Of a stretch of 64,000 nucleotides of DNA, positions 11,437 to 22,230 are shown piece by piece. Position 1 is the stretch's first letter. Each line of letters opens with the position of its first letter. Source of the stretch: Atherinomorus stipes. Taxonomy: Eukaryota; Chordata; Actinopteri; Atheriniformes; Atherinidae. The translations under genes and the position numbers were made by a program. The notes beneath the pieces were generated by a model. It ran no database searches. It had not been told where the DNA came from and saw only the letters and a program-made list of their open reading frames with translations. The DNA lies in assembly GCA_023101725.1 (NCBI GenBank), contig JALJCO010009080.1:1-64000 (forward strand), given 5' to 3'.

Positions 11437-11901
11437 GATTGCAGCTGAAAATGTGTTTAATAACAGTACATGCAGGTATGCTGCATATTTCTGTCTCTGT
11501 CTGAGGAAACCTTCCTGCAGGAAACTCACCACCTTTCAGATGACGTGAGACTTTGTTCCTCCTCTTAAACATTAAAGCCAACCTGCTGCACCACTGCTTT
11601 GTGGAGAATACACTGCCATCTGCTGAGGGGAAAATAAGATTAAAGCTTTTTGCAACATAAAACAGGATTTTCATTTATATTTTTATCCCAAGTTTAGTTC
11701 TATCATGTACATGAAAGTAGAATAAAATAACTTGACAGGATGAATCCTAATGAACTTTTAGTATTATTTGGGACAGAGTTGGTCATGTAAAACTTTCTTG
11801 ATGACAAACATCATGATCTGGATTGAATACTAAGCTGCAGTGATGTAGTTTGAAGTTGAGTTCAGCATGTGTTAAATCATCATAGTAGAAAATCCAAATA
11901 G

Positions 11902-12287
11902 TCAGTCATTTTCTGTACCGCTTATCCAGTTCAGGGTCGCGGGGGTTGCTGGAGCCTATCCCAGCTATTATCAGGCGAGAGGCGGGGCACACCCTGGACA
12001 GGTCGCCAGTCTGTCGCAGGGCCAACACAGAGAGACAGACAACCATTCACACTCACACTCATTCCTAGGGACAATTTAGAGTGATCAATTAACCTAACAT
12101 GCATGTCTTTGGATGGTGGGAGGAAGCCGGAGTACCCGGAGAGAACCCACGCATACACGGGGAGAACATGCAAACTCCACACAGGAAGGCCACAGTTGGA
12201 ATTGTTCGAACCCCCTCCCCAGCCGGGAATTGAACCAGCGACCTTCTTACTGTGAGGCTGCGGTGCTAACCACCACGCCACCGTGCA
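11902..12287 (-). mobile_element. tRNA-derived SINE insertion
   Basis: High-copy fish-type interspersed repeat, reading GAGGCGGGGCACACCCTGG and so on. Its right end, read on the minus strand, looks like a tRNA head: an A-box-like GTGGCGTGGTGGTTAGCA and a B box GGTTCAATTCC (12226-12236). It is flanked by a near-perfect repeat of about GAAAATCAAA. The sister locus near 7805-7835 lacks it entirely, so it inserted after the unit duplicated. Confidence 0.75.
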
Positions 12288-12309
12288 GAAAATCAAAATT
12301 TCCATCTGT

Positions 12310-12575
12310 GTTTTACAGGAGGATGAAGCAGGCTGGCCTGAGCTGGCTTTTCTATCATGTTGTGGTGGAGAACATGCTGAAATCCCCTGGGACAGTCTGG
12401 TACGGTGACTGGTCGGAAGATGACCAGAAGATGCTGCAAAAGCTGCTCAAACCTGCTTAAATAATGACTGACAGCTGCTTATTTTCGTTGCACGAGTTTT
12501 TCATGTTAAATGACCTTTGATGAATCTGTCATATTTAAGAGACTTTGTAGCAGTTTTCTGTTTAATAAACACATG
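12310..12575 (+). other. Unrecognised plus-strand terminal exon, copy 2
   Basis: Sister of the exon at 7842-8100: same TTTTACAG acceptor-like site, same uninterrupted frame (RMKQAGLSWL ... KLLKPA), stop at 12460, AATAAA near 12562. The two coding stretches look almost identical while the 3' flank shows a few changes. That could mean either recent duplication or mild constraint. Product not recognised. Confidence 0.4.
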
Positions 12576-12795
12576 AATGCAACATGTCAGATGCTGACAA
12601 AAGACTGAACTCTGTAATACTGTAAAGTGACGTGTGCATGTTGTCATGTCTGTTAAATGATGATAAATTCAACAAATGTAATGATAAAGTCTGCAGGTCT
12701 AGAGCTCCCTCTGCAGATGATTAAAGATGATGCCTTCAGGTCTGTGGGACCAGGTGGGTTTTTGTGCAGCTCTTTAAAGCACCTGCATCACTGTG

Positions 12796-13271
12796 TTGAC
12801 TCACAGCACAGAAATACACTCCGCTGTCTTCAGGCTGCAGATCCGTTACTGTCAGAGATCCAGTCTGAGCATCTCTCTTCTCTGCTGGGAATTTTTCCGC
12901 TCCAAATCCAGTTGCATATTTATGTGGAGGAGCTGTTGTAGTAAAAACTATTTCCTTCATTCCTTTTCCAGGCAGCTGCTGGTACCAGTACATCTGGAAA
13001 AACTCAGCACCCTTCTCATGGTTACAGTCCATGGTTGCTCTCCCCCTTCTTCCTCCACAGTATGCTGGTCTGGTTAACATCACTTCCATCAGTCAGACCT
13101 GTGTGGACAACAGTCAAAGTTACCATCAGTAAATATCTTGCTAGTTTCTAGTTCCACAGATGTTTTCATCGTCTAGTTGCTGAAATCAATCAGCTGATGT
13201 TGCAGTTGTTTACCTTTCATCCAGAGTACAAACAGCAACAAGCTGAGGAGACCATGTCTGATAGCAGTCAT
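12796..13271 (-). pseudogene. TRBV: T-cell receptor V segment, class I, frameshifted
   Basis: The leader is 13271-13214 (MTAIRHGLLS...). The V exon is 13098-12796. Relative to the intact sister at 18874, FR1 has lost two bases in the GGGGGAGAGAGC tract near 13040. That shifts the normal reading frame and leads to an early stop. Downstream frame is clean: MYWYQQLPGKGM, DSGVYFCAVS. RSS perfect: CACAGTG 12789-12795, 23-bp spacer, ACAAAAACC 12757-12765. Confidence 0.75.
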
Positions 13272-13378
13272 GTTCTAAACTAGTTAGAAACTCACTTATC
13301 TATCAGTAGTTCCACAGAGATGAAGACATGCAGGCAGGTGTGGCGCTGCAGGCTGTCATGTTCTCTGATCATGTGGAC

Positions 13379-15016
13379 CAGTGGTGTAGTCTACGTGATA
13401 CGCAGGTATACGCCGTATACTCACTAGAAAAAGTCCCAAATTACCGTATAACCACTAAAAATGCGCACAGATACGTATCAGCATGTTTTTGTTGCATAAC
13501 TTTCCCGTTCAGAAATTCCCCATTTTCTGTGTGAGGAAGTGGCTCGTCTGAACTGTCAAGCCTGAAGCTCACGTTAACTGCTGAGTTTGCGCCCTACGGT
13601 AAAAACCAGCCTTAACGAAGCAATGAAGAACAGCAGCACGATCCGCCAACGCTGGTCAGCTGAGAAGAAGTGCGTCACATGCACAATGCGTGCAGGTGCG
13701 TTGTAGATAAGAGCTGGACCTGGCAGCCTGGAGCAAGAGTCAGATGAGGGACTTTGAAACAGGCGTGGGCAGTGGCATCGCCAGCAGATTTTCCCGGGCT
13801 TCAGCCCCGGATGTTTTGAGTCTAGCCCCGGGTAGGAATTTACTGTTTAACCACCTTTTCCTGAAAAAATCAGATGAAAGACCAAATGACCCAGCTTTCT
13901 ACCAGCACTTGAACGCACCATAATTATGCGACGGTTTAACCTAGCTCCCGTTAGTGTGGTGTGTGCGTGAGTGTGTGTGTGTGTGAAGTCCGAGATCCGA
14001 TTAGCCCCCCCAAAGAGTATAGTTACTCTTTGGCCCCCCATCGGATGTCAGACGAAGCTAAAGTAAGTTTGTCAGCTCCGTGTGCGCATGTGCAGAGGAG
14101 AGCAGCAGTGAAATTAAAGTAGATGATGAGAGCGGAGATGGACAGAAAATATGAGAGAAAGCAGCAGATACATCCTCAGCTTTTAGGCAGGAAAGTAAAA
14201 GGTAAGATATCACAGTGGTGACTCTTTTTTTTTCTCCTTAAAAACAATATGAAAAAGTCAACATGAAACCCCCCAACATAAAAAACGAGGCTGAAGTTAG
14301 CAGCAACTCCTTTCCAGCTTCTGTTTCGATTTTGGCTTAAAGGGCAATTCCACTCAAATAATTTTGGACTGACAACATTTAACTCGGTTCTGTGTAAAAA
14401 CTACAACACGTAGACTTTTCATTAAAGAACAGTTTCTGATTTATGAAACCTATAAATGAATAAATGAGGAGAAAATGAGAACAAATGAGGAGGAGAAAAC
14501 AAATGAGTAGGAGAAAAGGAGAACAAGTGATGAGAAGAAGAACTAATTAGGAAGAAAAAAGAGCAAATAATGAGATAGCAGGTGAGAAGAGAACGTGATG
14601 ATGAGGAGGGTCGGTGATGAGTCAAAGAGAAGATAAAAGGTGAATACTGTATGAACTGTTCTGCGTGAGTGCAGTGCATGGGGTTTTAGCAACATACAGG
14701 ACTGTCTCAGAAAATTAGAATTCATGATATTCTAATATTTTGAGATAGGATATTTGAGTTTTCTTAAGCTGTATGCCATAATCAGCAATATTAAAACAAT
14801 AAGGACTTGCAATATTTCAGTGGATTTGTAATGAATCCAGAATGTATGACATTTTCATGTTTTTTTTTTAATTTCATCCTATCTCAAAATATTTTTGTAT
14901 TTTGTATATACAATATAATATATATTATATTGTTTTGTCTTTTTTTTTATTCGGGGGAGGGGGGACGACGACACAGCCACAGTATACCTACTAGAATCAA
15001 CTAGACTACACCACTG
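13379..15016. mobile_element. 1.64-kb hAT-like element with 8-bp target duplication
   Basis: Inverted ends CAGTGGTGTAGTCTA and TAGACTACACCACTG enclose 1638 bp. ATGTGGAC is duplicated on both sides (13371-13378 and 15017-15024). The empty site is preserved in sister units (for example 19452-19470, GTGGACCAATCACAAG). An 8-bp duplication and CAG-type ends fit hAT or a related superfamily (Zisupton/KDZ is another possibility). No transposase frame. It carries a nested fish repeat at about 14697-14890 and a GAGGAGAAAA-type simple repeat at 14465-14600. Confidence 0.75.
14697..14890. repeat. Nested palindromic repeat inside the hAT-like element
   Basis: AGGACTGTCTCAGAAAATTA at the left and CCTATCTCAAAATATT at the right enclose a piece of a common fish interspersed repeat (…GAATGTATGACATTTTC…). 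Probably a DNA-transposon derivative. No coding capacity. Confidence 0.45.
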
Positions 15017-15227
15017 ATGTGGACCAATCACAAGCTCACGTTTCTCATGTGTGGTAACTATCTGATACCAGATTGTTTTCTAACACATCTACCTGTGAAA
15101 CTTTTCTCTGGTTTATATTTTCTTCATTAATCAGACAAGTTTTATCACCCACATATAAAATGTCAGATGTGGTATAAATGCTGTGTTATTTTCATGAATG
15201 TTAGAAACATGAATCATATCTATTAAA

Positions 15228-15515
15228 TACGGTGGCGTTGAACTGCCAGAGCGATGAAATAAATGTTGGAGCCATATCTCGTTATAACGAGAAAAAAATC
15301 TCGTTATAACGAGAAACTTTCTCGTTTAAACGAGAAAGTTTATCTCGTTATAACGAGAAAGGTTTCACGTTAAAACGAGAAAGTTTCTCGTTATAACGAG
15401 AAAGGTTTCACGTTAAAACGAGAAAGTTTCTCGTTATAACGAGATTTTTTTCTCGTTATAACGAGATATGGCTCCAACATTTATTTCATCGCTCTGGCAG
15501 TTCAACGCCACCGTA
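15228..15515. mobile_element. 288-bp MITE built from nested palindromes
   Basis: A long terminal inverted repeat (about 65 bp, starting TACGGTGGCGTTGAACTGCC) surrounds a core made of repeated self-complementary TCTCGTTATAACGAGA units. Some units are altered to CTCGTTTAAACGAG or CACGTTAAAACGAG. ATTAAA is duplicated at 15222-15227 and 15516-15521. The sister locus near 19658 shows the empty site (TATTAAACATATG). No coding capacity. Superfamily not recognised. Confidence 0.8.
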
Positions 15516-15790
15516 ATTAAACATATGAAACTGTAAATTATATCTCTGTCTTTTGTTTAAACTCACATCATTTTCATTCTGCATCACATTGTTTCCGTTT
15601 CTAACTTAAAAAGAAAATCTGCAGATTTAAGATGTGTTGAGAAACACTGCCCCTAATGGATGAAACCAGCATCCATCTGTCTCTCTGCTGGTTTATTTGT
15701 TGCTCCTCTTCTTATCAGCAGGTGGATGACTGTTACTGTCTGCAGCAGAGAAGCTTTTTGTTCTTGCTGGAGGGTTTTTCCATCACTGTG

Positions 15791-16223
15791 CTTCACTAGC
15801 AGCACAGAAATACACACCGCTGTCCACAGACTGTCTCAGCTCTGGAATAAGCAGAGATGACAGACTTCTGCCATCACCAGTCACATTATAGGAGCTTTTG
15901 AATGGATTTTCAACAACTGGAGAGTCATAACGAGCGTAACCAAGCAGAACCATATCAGCTTTCCCAGGAGACTGTTTGTACCACTGGATCATATTAAAAT
16001 TGGTGTTTGAATGGCTGCAGTTTATCTGGACGACTTCTCCAGGATCTTTGATCACAGCGATGGGAGTCTGATGGACGCTGTTTTTAGAGACTTCTGCACA
16101 TGAAAACAGAGACAAACGTTTTAGAGCCGAGACTGGACTGAAATGTGGAGGATCTGCTGGGTTTTTAATGTTACCTGTTAAACAGAGCTGCAGAACTGCT
16201 GAGAGAAGCAGGAGGTGGATCAT
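15791..16223 (-). CDS. TRBV: T-cell receptor V segment, class II (EVSKN type), intact
   Basis: The leader is 16223-16175 (MIHLLLLSAVLQLCLT + G). The V exon is 16093-15791, starting EVSKNSVHQTPIAVIKDPGE. Visible: INCSHS, IQWYKQSPG, LLGYARYD, YNVTGDG, and Cys104 in DSGVYFCAASEAQ. RSS: CACAGTG 15784-15790, 22-bp spacer, ACAAAAAGC 15753-15761 (one change from consensus). The long in-frame stretch upstream of the leader ATG is probably flank or 5'UTR, because the hydrophobic leader starts at 16223. Paralogues at 19936 and 32515. Confidence 0.85.
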
Positions 16224-16479
16224 GATCCCAGCGCAGATGAGAACAAAACCAGGATGATGAGCAAACTGAAGAGAGCTGCCTGCATGTAGAGGAGGAGGAG
16301 GGGTCAGCATCACGGGTGTCACATAGCATCCTGCTGTGTGGGTTAACGCAGGAAGAGGAGGTTTCCATGCTGAGATCTCTGCTGGTTTGTTAGATGCAGG
16401 TGTGTTTTTCTTCAGTGTGTTTCTGTGTGGGATCATCAGAGGGTTTTTGTTCAGGAAATAAAAGCATGAATCAGCACTC

Positions 16480-17615
16480 TGATTATGTTTTTAAAATGAC
16501 AAAATCCTGTCTCAGGTCGGAGTGAAAAAAGGCGCCAAAGTTTCTCAAACACTGAGAAGGATTCAAATTCTGTAATTGTGGTAAAATGATCTTTTTTTGT
16601 CTTTAGGATGAATCAATAAAATTTAAGTCTTTTTCTGACTGAGCTGTAAGAACTCTGCCATCCGTGACTTTTTATCTAAAATACAGTTTATTAACTAAAG
16701 ACACAAAGGGAACTTCAAGAGTTTTAGAGACGCGCCACCGCCGGCGGATAAAAAATAATCTATCTTGTACTACCTAACTGTAAAGTGCCCCCAACAAGAA
16801 AAAAAAAACTATATTCTATCTTTTTCTTCTCCTCTCTCTTCTTTTTTCCTCCTTCTCTTTTGGTTTTTTCTTATTATACGACGAGATGAAAAACAACGAA
16901 CTGAGACTGATAGTTGATGGGGGGGGGTGAGGGAGTGAGAGTAAAAGGGCGGCGCGTCGTGGGGGGAAGATTAGGAGTATATTGGGAGGCCTGGGGGCAT
17001 GAGGGGAGAGAGGCGAAAAAGGTGTGGGGAAAAGAAAGAAAAGTTTAGAGATTTTTAAAGGTCATCAGGAGACACGACGATGTAAAGCTGGGTATCATCA
17101 GCATAGCTGTGAAAATCAAGGCCATGTGTCCTGATGACGTCCCCAAGAGGCAACATGTACAATTTAAAAGAACTGGGCCTAAAATTGATCCTTGGGGAAC
17201 CTCCACACCTGATTTTATGCACTCTTGAGGACCATGTATCCATACTTACAAAGAAACGATCTGTGAGACAGGAATAAAACCATTTTGAAACGGTACCTGA
17301 GAGGCCCACCAGACCTCTGAGTCTGTTTCATAAAATCTGGTGGTCTACTGTATCAAAGGTGGCACTAAGATCCAGTAGCACCTCAACAAACAGTTTCTGA
17401 GAGTCCAAATTAGACTTAAGGTCATTAACAATCTTTGAAAGGGCCGAAAAATCTAAATGATATTTCTCGAAAATATTACGATCATTTAAAAAGTTGTGTT
17501 TGATAAAAACAACTTTTTTCTTATTACGATTACATTTAAAAATTGTAGGTTGTATACAGGTCTGTAGTTATCAAGGATGTTGGGCTCTAACTGACTCTTC
17601 TTCTGAAAGGGTCTC
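16480..17615 (-). mobile_element. L2-like LINE fragment, antisense, copy 1
   Basis: The minus strand encodes pieces of a non-LTR reverse transcriptase: [20 protein letters not shown], a box with PRINFRP.SFKLYMLPLGD, and [17 protein letters not shown] with the catalytic YADD. Multiple frameshifts. It sits directly upstream of the EVSKN-type V, as in the other two units. Compared with copy 2, about 350 bp of purine-rich low-complexity DNA (16700-17055) interrupts it. Confidence 0.75.
16790..17050. repeat. Low-complexity A/G-rich block interrupting the LINE
   Basis: Starts after GCGCCACCGCCGGCGG and runs through A-runs, T/C tracts and G-runs (for example GGGGGGGGTGAGGGAGTGAG). It is absent from the paralogous LINE at about 20875. 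Either a real insertion or low-quality consensus. Confidence 0.6.
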
Positions 17616-18255
17616 ACCTGCTGATAACAAGCCGCAGGTGGTGAGACATTACAGGAGTTGCCTGTAATGGGAAAAGGCCTGTAATGGGTGTTTTCCCATT
17701 ACAGGCATAATGGGAAAACACCGTCTGAAGAGAACAATTTACTATATTTAAAAGCTCAGAGTCAAAGCAACCATGAAATGACATTAAAAGTGATGTTGGA
17801 ATGGAGTCTAAAAGGTAGGTTATTGAATTTACTGTAGCTGGAAGAAAACTTAGCTCAAGTCATGGTGCTGCAGCTCCCGAATAGTTTGTTTAGTTTTCAT
17901 AACAATCAGATATCAGATAAGAATTTCTTTCTGCTGAACAAGAGTGAAGAGTGATTCTGTCTTCATAACCACCAGAGTCTTAAAACAAATAATAAAGCAA
18001 CAGATTCATGATTGTCGTTATGTTTGGAAAGAAGTAAACTAATGCTAATTTTTTGTATTTTTTTCAAATTCACAACATCATAAAACATTGTGCTGATCTT
18101 TCTGGTTTCAACTGATTTCCTTGCTGCATTTAAGCCATTTAAAAAATGTCCAATTCAAATCTAAGCTAATAACTAATTCTAATCTATTTTTAAAGTCTGT
18201 CATGATCTTTAATAAAAGTTTGTTTAGGATTTGCAGAGATTTGAATGATGTGACC
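17616..18255. other. Unit spacer, nothing coding
   Basis: Paralogous to 21440-22097. It contains a foldback expansion of CCTGTAATGGG near 17655-17715 that the sister copy lacks. No gene recognised. Confidence 0.5.
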
Positions 18256-18743
18256 TGTAATGGAAATTTTATGATCACACTGAGCTTAGTATGAGCACAT
18301 TGAGTTTATGCACCTAAGCAAGTATATTAATTGCAACGCAGACCTTCACCGAATGGGTTATCGTTTCTGCACCAATATGAAATATGAGTATGATGTTCTC
18401 TTTTTCAGGGTTTAGCTAATGATAAAATTGCAGGTGTTCTTGAGAACTGGCCTCAACTGTCTGAAGTTGTGATATGTGTTTGCTTGCTAGTTAGATGTGT
18501 GAGGCACATAGCACATACAGCTTCAGATAAGGATGTGTGATTCATGTCAACTGTGACAGCAACAGTTCCCTGATCCAGCTTTTTTTTTCTTCTCTGTTAC
18601 TGGTTTAAAAGACATGTTCCTTCAGTATTTCTTCAGAAGGTGCTCACAATCTGATTGCGTGTGTCATCTCCAACCTGGTTGTAAAATAAACTTCATTCTC
18701 TGCAAGTTATCTCATCTGGGTCTTTATTAGAATTTCCACCACA
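18256..18743. mobile_element. Solo LTR, 488 bp
   Basis: Begins TGTAATGG and ends CCACCACA (TG...CA), with GACC duplicated at 18252-18255 and 18744-18747. An AATAAA signal lies about 55 bp before the end, as expected for the R/U5 boundary. The sister site near 22098 (GATGTGACCTGAAATTAAAG) is empty. Family unknown. It differs from the 609-bp LTRs at 24.7 and 30.0 kb. Confidence 0.65.
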
Positions 18744-18873
18744 GACCTGAAATTAAAGCTCTGCATTACAAGTCTAGAGCTCCCCCAACAGACAGTTAAC
18801 CACAATAACATCTTCAGGTCTGTGGGACCAGGTGGGTTTTTGTGCAGCTCTTTAAAGCACCTGCATCACTGTG

Positions 18874-19351
18874 TTGACTCACAGCACAGAAATACACTCC
18901 GCTGTCTTCAGGCTGCAGATCCGTTACTGTCAGAGATCCAGTCTGAGCATCGTTCTTCTCTGCTGGGAATTTTTCCTCTCTGAAGTCGTTTGCATATTTA
19001 TTTGGAGTTTTTGCAACAGTAAAAACTATTTCCTTCATTCCTTTCCCAGGCAGTTGTTGGTACCAGTACATCTGGAAGTAAGTAGCATCTTTCTTATGGT
19101 TACAGTCCATGGTTGCTCTCTCCCCCTTCTTCCTCCACAGTATGGTGGTCTGGTTAACATCACTTCCATCAGTCAGACCTGTGTGGACAACAGTCAAAGT
19201 TACCATCAGTAAATATCTCGCTAGTTTCTAGTTCCACAGATGTTTTCATCTTCTAGTTGCTGAAATCAATCAGCTGATGTTGCAGTTGTTTACCTTTCAT
19301 CCAGAGTACAAACAGCAACAAGCTGAGGAGACCATGTCTGATAGCAGTCAT
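18874..19351 (-). CDS. TRBV: T-cell receptor V segment, class I (SDVN type), intact
   Basis: The leader is 19351-19294 (MTAIRHGLLSLLLFVLWMK + G). The V exon is 19178-18874, starting GLTDGSDVNQTTILWRKKGE. FR1 Cys in MDCNHK, MYWYQQLPGKGM, IVFTVAK, FPAEKNDAQTGSLTV, and Cys104 in DSGVYFCAVSQHSD. RSS: perfect heptamer 18867-18873, 23-bp spacer, perfect nonamer 18835-18843. It is the intact reference for the three frameshifted sisters to its left. Confidence 0.88.
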
Positions 19352-19935
19352 GTTCTAAACTAGTTAGAAACTCACTTATCTATCAGTAGTTCCACAGAGA
19401 TGAAGACATGCAGGCAGGTGTGGCGCTGCAGGCTGTCATGTTCTCTGATCATGTGGACCAATCACAAGCTCACGTTTCTCATGTGTGGTAACTATCTGAT
19501 ACCAGATTGTTTTCTAACACATCTACCTGTGAAACTTTTCTCTGGTTTATATTTTCTTCATTAATCAGACAAGTTTTATCATCCACATATAAAATGTCAG
19601 ATGTGGTATAAATGCTGCATTATGGTCACGATTGTTAGAAACATGAATCATATTTATTAAACATATGAAACTGTAAATTATATTTCTGTCTTTTGTTTTT
19701 TAAACTCACATCATTTTCATTCTGCATCACATTGTTTCCTTTTCCAGCTTAAAAAGAAAATCTGCAGATTAATGGATGTGTTGAGAAACACTGCCCCCTA
19801 ATGGATGAAACCAGCATCCATCTGTCTCTCTGCTGGTTTATTTGTTGCTCCTCTTCTTATCAGCAGGTGGATGACTGTTACTGTCTGCAGCAGAGAAGCT
19901 TTTTGTTCTAGCTGGAGGGTTTTTCCATCACTGTG

Positions 19936-20367
19936 CTTCACTAGCAGCACAGAAATACACACCGCTGTCCACAGACTGTCTCAGCTCTGGAATAAGCAGA
20001 GATGACAGACTTCTGCCATCACCAGTCACATTATAGGAGCTTTTGAATGGATCTTCAACAACTGAGAGCCAAAACGAGCGTAACCAAGCAGAACCATATC
20101 AGTTTTCCCAGGAGACTGTTTGTACCACTGGATCATGTTAAAATTGGTGTTTGAATGGCTGCAGTTTATCTGGACGACTTCTCCAGGATCTTTGATCACA
20201 GCGATGGGAGTCTGATGGACGCTGTTTTTAGAGACTTCTGCACATGAAAACAGAGACAAACGTTTTAGAGCCGAGACTGGACTGAACTGTGGAGGATCTG
20301 CTGGGTTTTTAATGTTACCTGTTAAACAGAGCTGCAGAACTGCTGAGAGAAGCAGGAGGTGGATCAT
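19936..20367 (-). pseudogene. TRBV: T-cell receptor V segment, class II (EVSKN type), frameshifted
   Basis: The leader is 20367-20319. The V exon is 20237-19936. It is near-identical to the V at 15791 but lacks one base in CDR2 (about 20063: CTGAGAGCC against CTGGAGAGTC). The frame runs from LLGYARFG into an early stop at 20026, before Cys104. RSS otherwise intact: CACAGTG 19929-19935, 22-bp spacer, ACAAAAAGC 19898-19906. Recently dead, or a one-base assembly error. Confidence 0.8.
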
Positions 20368-20609
20368 GATCCCAGCGCAGATGAGAACAAAACCAGGATG
20401 ATGAGCAAACTGAAGAGAGCTGCCTGCATGTAGAGGAGGAGGAGGGGTCAGCATCACGGGTGTCACATAGCATCCTGCTGTGTGGGTTAACGCAGGAAGA
20501 GGAGGTTTCCATGCTGAGATCTCTGCTGGTTTGTTAGATGCAGGTGTGTTTTTCTTCAGTCTGTTTCTGTGTGGGATCATCAGAGGGTTTTTCTTCAGAA
20601 AATAAAAGC

Positions 20610-21435
20610 ATGATTCAGCACTCTGGTGATGTTTTTAAGATAACAAAATCCTGTCTTTGTTACATTTCTGATATGTGGAATAAAACTCAGGTTAGAGTCA
20701 AAAAAGACACTAAAGTTTCTCAAACACTGAGAAGGATTCAAATTCTGTAATTGTGGTAAAATGATCTCTTTCTTGTCTTTAGGATGGATGAATAAAATTG
20801 AAGTCTTTTTCTGCCTGAGCTGTAAGAACTCTGCCATCCATGACTTTATATCTAAAATACAGTTTATTTACTGGTTAAATGTCATCAGGAGACACGACGA
20901 TGTAAAGCTGGGTATCATCAGCATAGCTGTGAAAATCAAGGCCATGTGTCCTGATGACGTCCCCAAGAGGCAACATGTACAATTTAAAAGAAATGGGCCT
21001 AAAATTGATCCTTGGGGAACCTCCACACCTGATTTTATGCACTCTTGAGGACCATGTATCCATACTTACAAAGAAACGATCTGTGAGACAGGAATAAAAC
21101 CATTTTGAAACGGTACCTGAGAGGCCCACCAGACTTCTGAGTCTGTTTCATAAAATCTGGTGGTCTACTGTATCAAAGGTGGCACTAAGATCCAGTAGCA
21201 CCTCAACAGACAGTTTCTGAGAGTCCAAATTAGACTTAAGGTCATTAACAATCTTTGAAAGGGCCGTCTACTGTGTTTTGTCTGAAAAACCAAAATGATA
21301 TTTCTCGAAAATATTACGATCATTTAAAAAGTTGTGTTTGATAATAACAACTTTCTTATTATGTCGATTACATTTAAAAATTGTAGGTTGTATACAGGTC
21401 TGTTGTTATCAAGGATGTTGGGCTCTAACTGACTG
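20610..21435 (-). mobile_element. L2-like LINE fragment, antisense, copy 2
   Basis: Minus-strand frames encode LNPSQCLRNFSVFFDSNLSF ... HIRNVTKTG (3' part of the reverse transcriptase) and VGLSGTVSKWFYSC ... [10 protein letters not shown] upstream of it. Same position relative to the EVSKN-type V as copies 1 and 3, so the insertion predates the unit duplication. Confidence 0.75.
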
Positions 21436-22190
21436 TTCTTCAGAAACGGTCTCACCTGCTGATAACAAGCTGCAGGTGGTGAGACATTACAGGAGCTGCC
21501 TGTAATGGGAAAACACCGTTTGAAGAGAACAATTTACTATATTTAAAAGCTCAGACTCAAAGCAACCATGAAATGACATTAAAAGCGATGTTGGAATGGA
21601 GTCTAAAAGGTTGTTGAGCAAAGTTTTCTCCCATCTACAGTAAATTCAAGTCACGGTGCTGCAGCTCCCTAAAAGTTTGTTTAATTTTTATAACTATCGG
21701 ATACCAGATTTTTTTCAAGAACATCCACCTATGAAACTTTTCTCTGAATCACATAAAAAACAACAAGAATTTGTTTCTGCTGAACAGGAGTGAAGAGTGA
21801 TTCTGCCTTCATAACCACCAGAGTCTAAAAACAAATAATAAAGCAACAGATTCATGATTGTCATTATGTTTGGAAAGAAGTAAACTAATGCTAATTTTTT
21901 TTGTATTTTTGTTCAAATCCACAACATCATACAACATTGTGCTGATCTTTCTGGTTTCAACTGATTTTCTTGCTGCTTTTAAGTCATTTAGAAATTTTCC
22001 AATTCAAATCTAAGCTAATAACTAATTCTAATCAATTTCTAAAGTCTGTCATGTTCTTTGATAAAATTTTATTCAGGATTTGCAGAGATTTGAATGATGT
22101 GACCTGAAATTAAAGCTCTGCATGACAGGTCTAGAGCTCCCCCAACAGACAGCGAACCACAATAACATCTTCAGGTCTGTGGGACCAGGT
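21436..22190. other. Unit spacer, nothing coding
   Basis: Paralogous to 17616-18834 minus the solo LTR. No gene, RNA or RSS seen apart from the nonamer of the next V at its end. Confidence 0.45.
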
Positions 22191-22230
22191 GGGTTTTTGT
22201 GCAGCTCTTTAAAGCACCTGCATCACTGTG

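Noticed and set aside
15783..16436. Single long frame covering leader, intron and V exon of the EVSKN-type V as one unspliced 217-residue protein
   Set aside because: The intron has GT/AG borders and the leader is a normal hydrophobic signal. The openness of the intron and 5' flank is chance.
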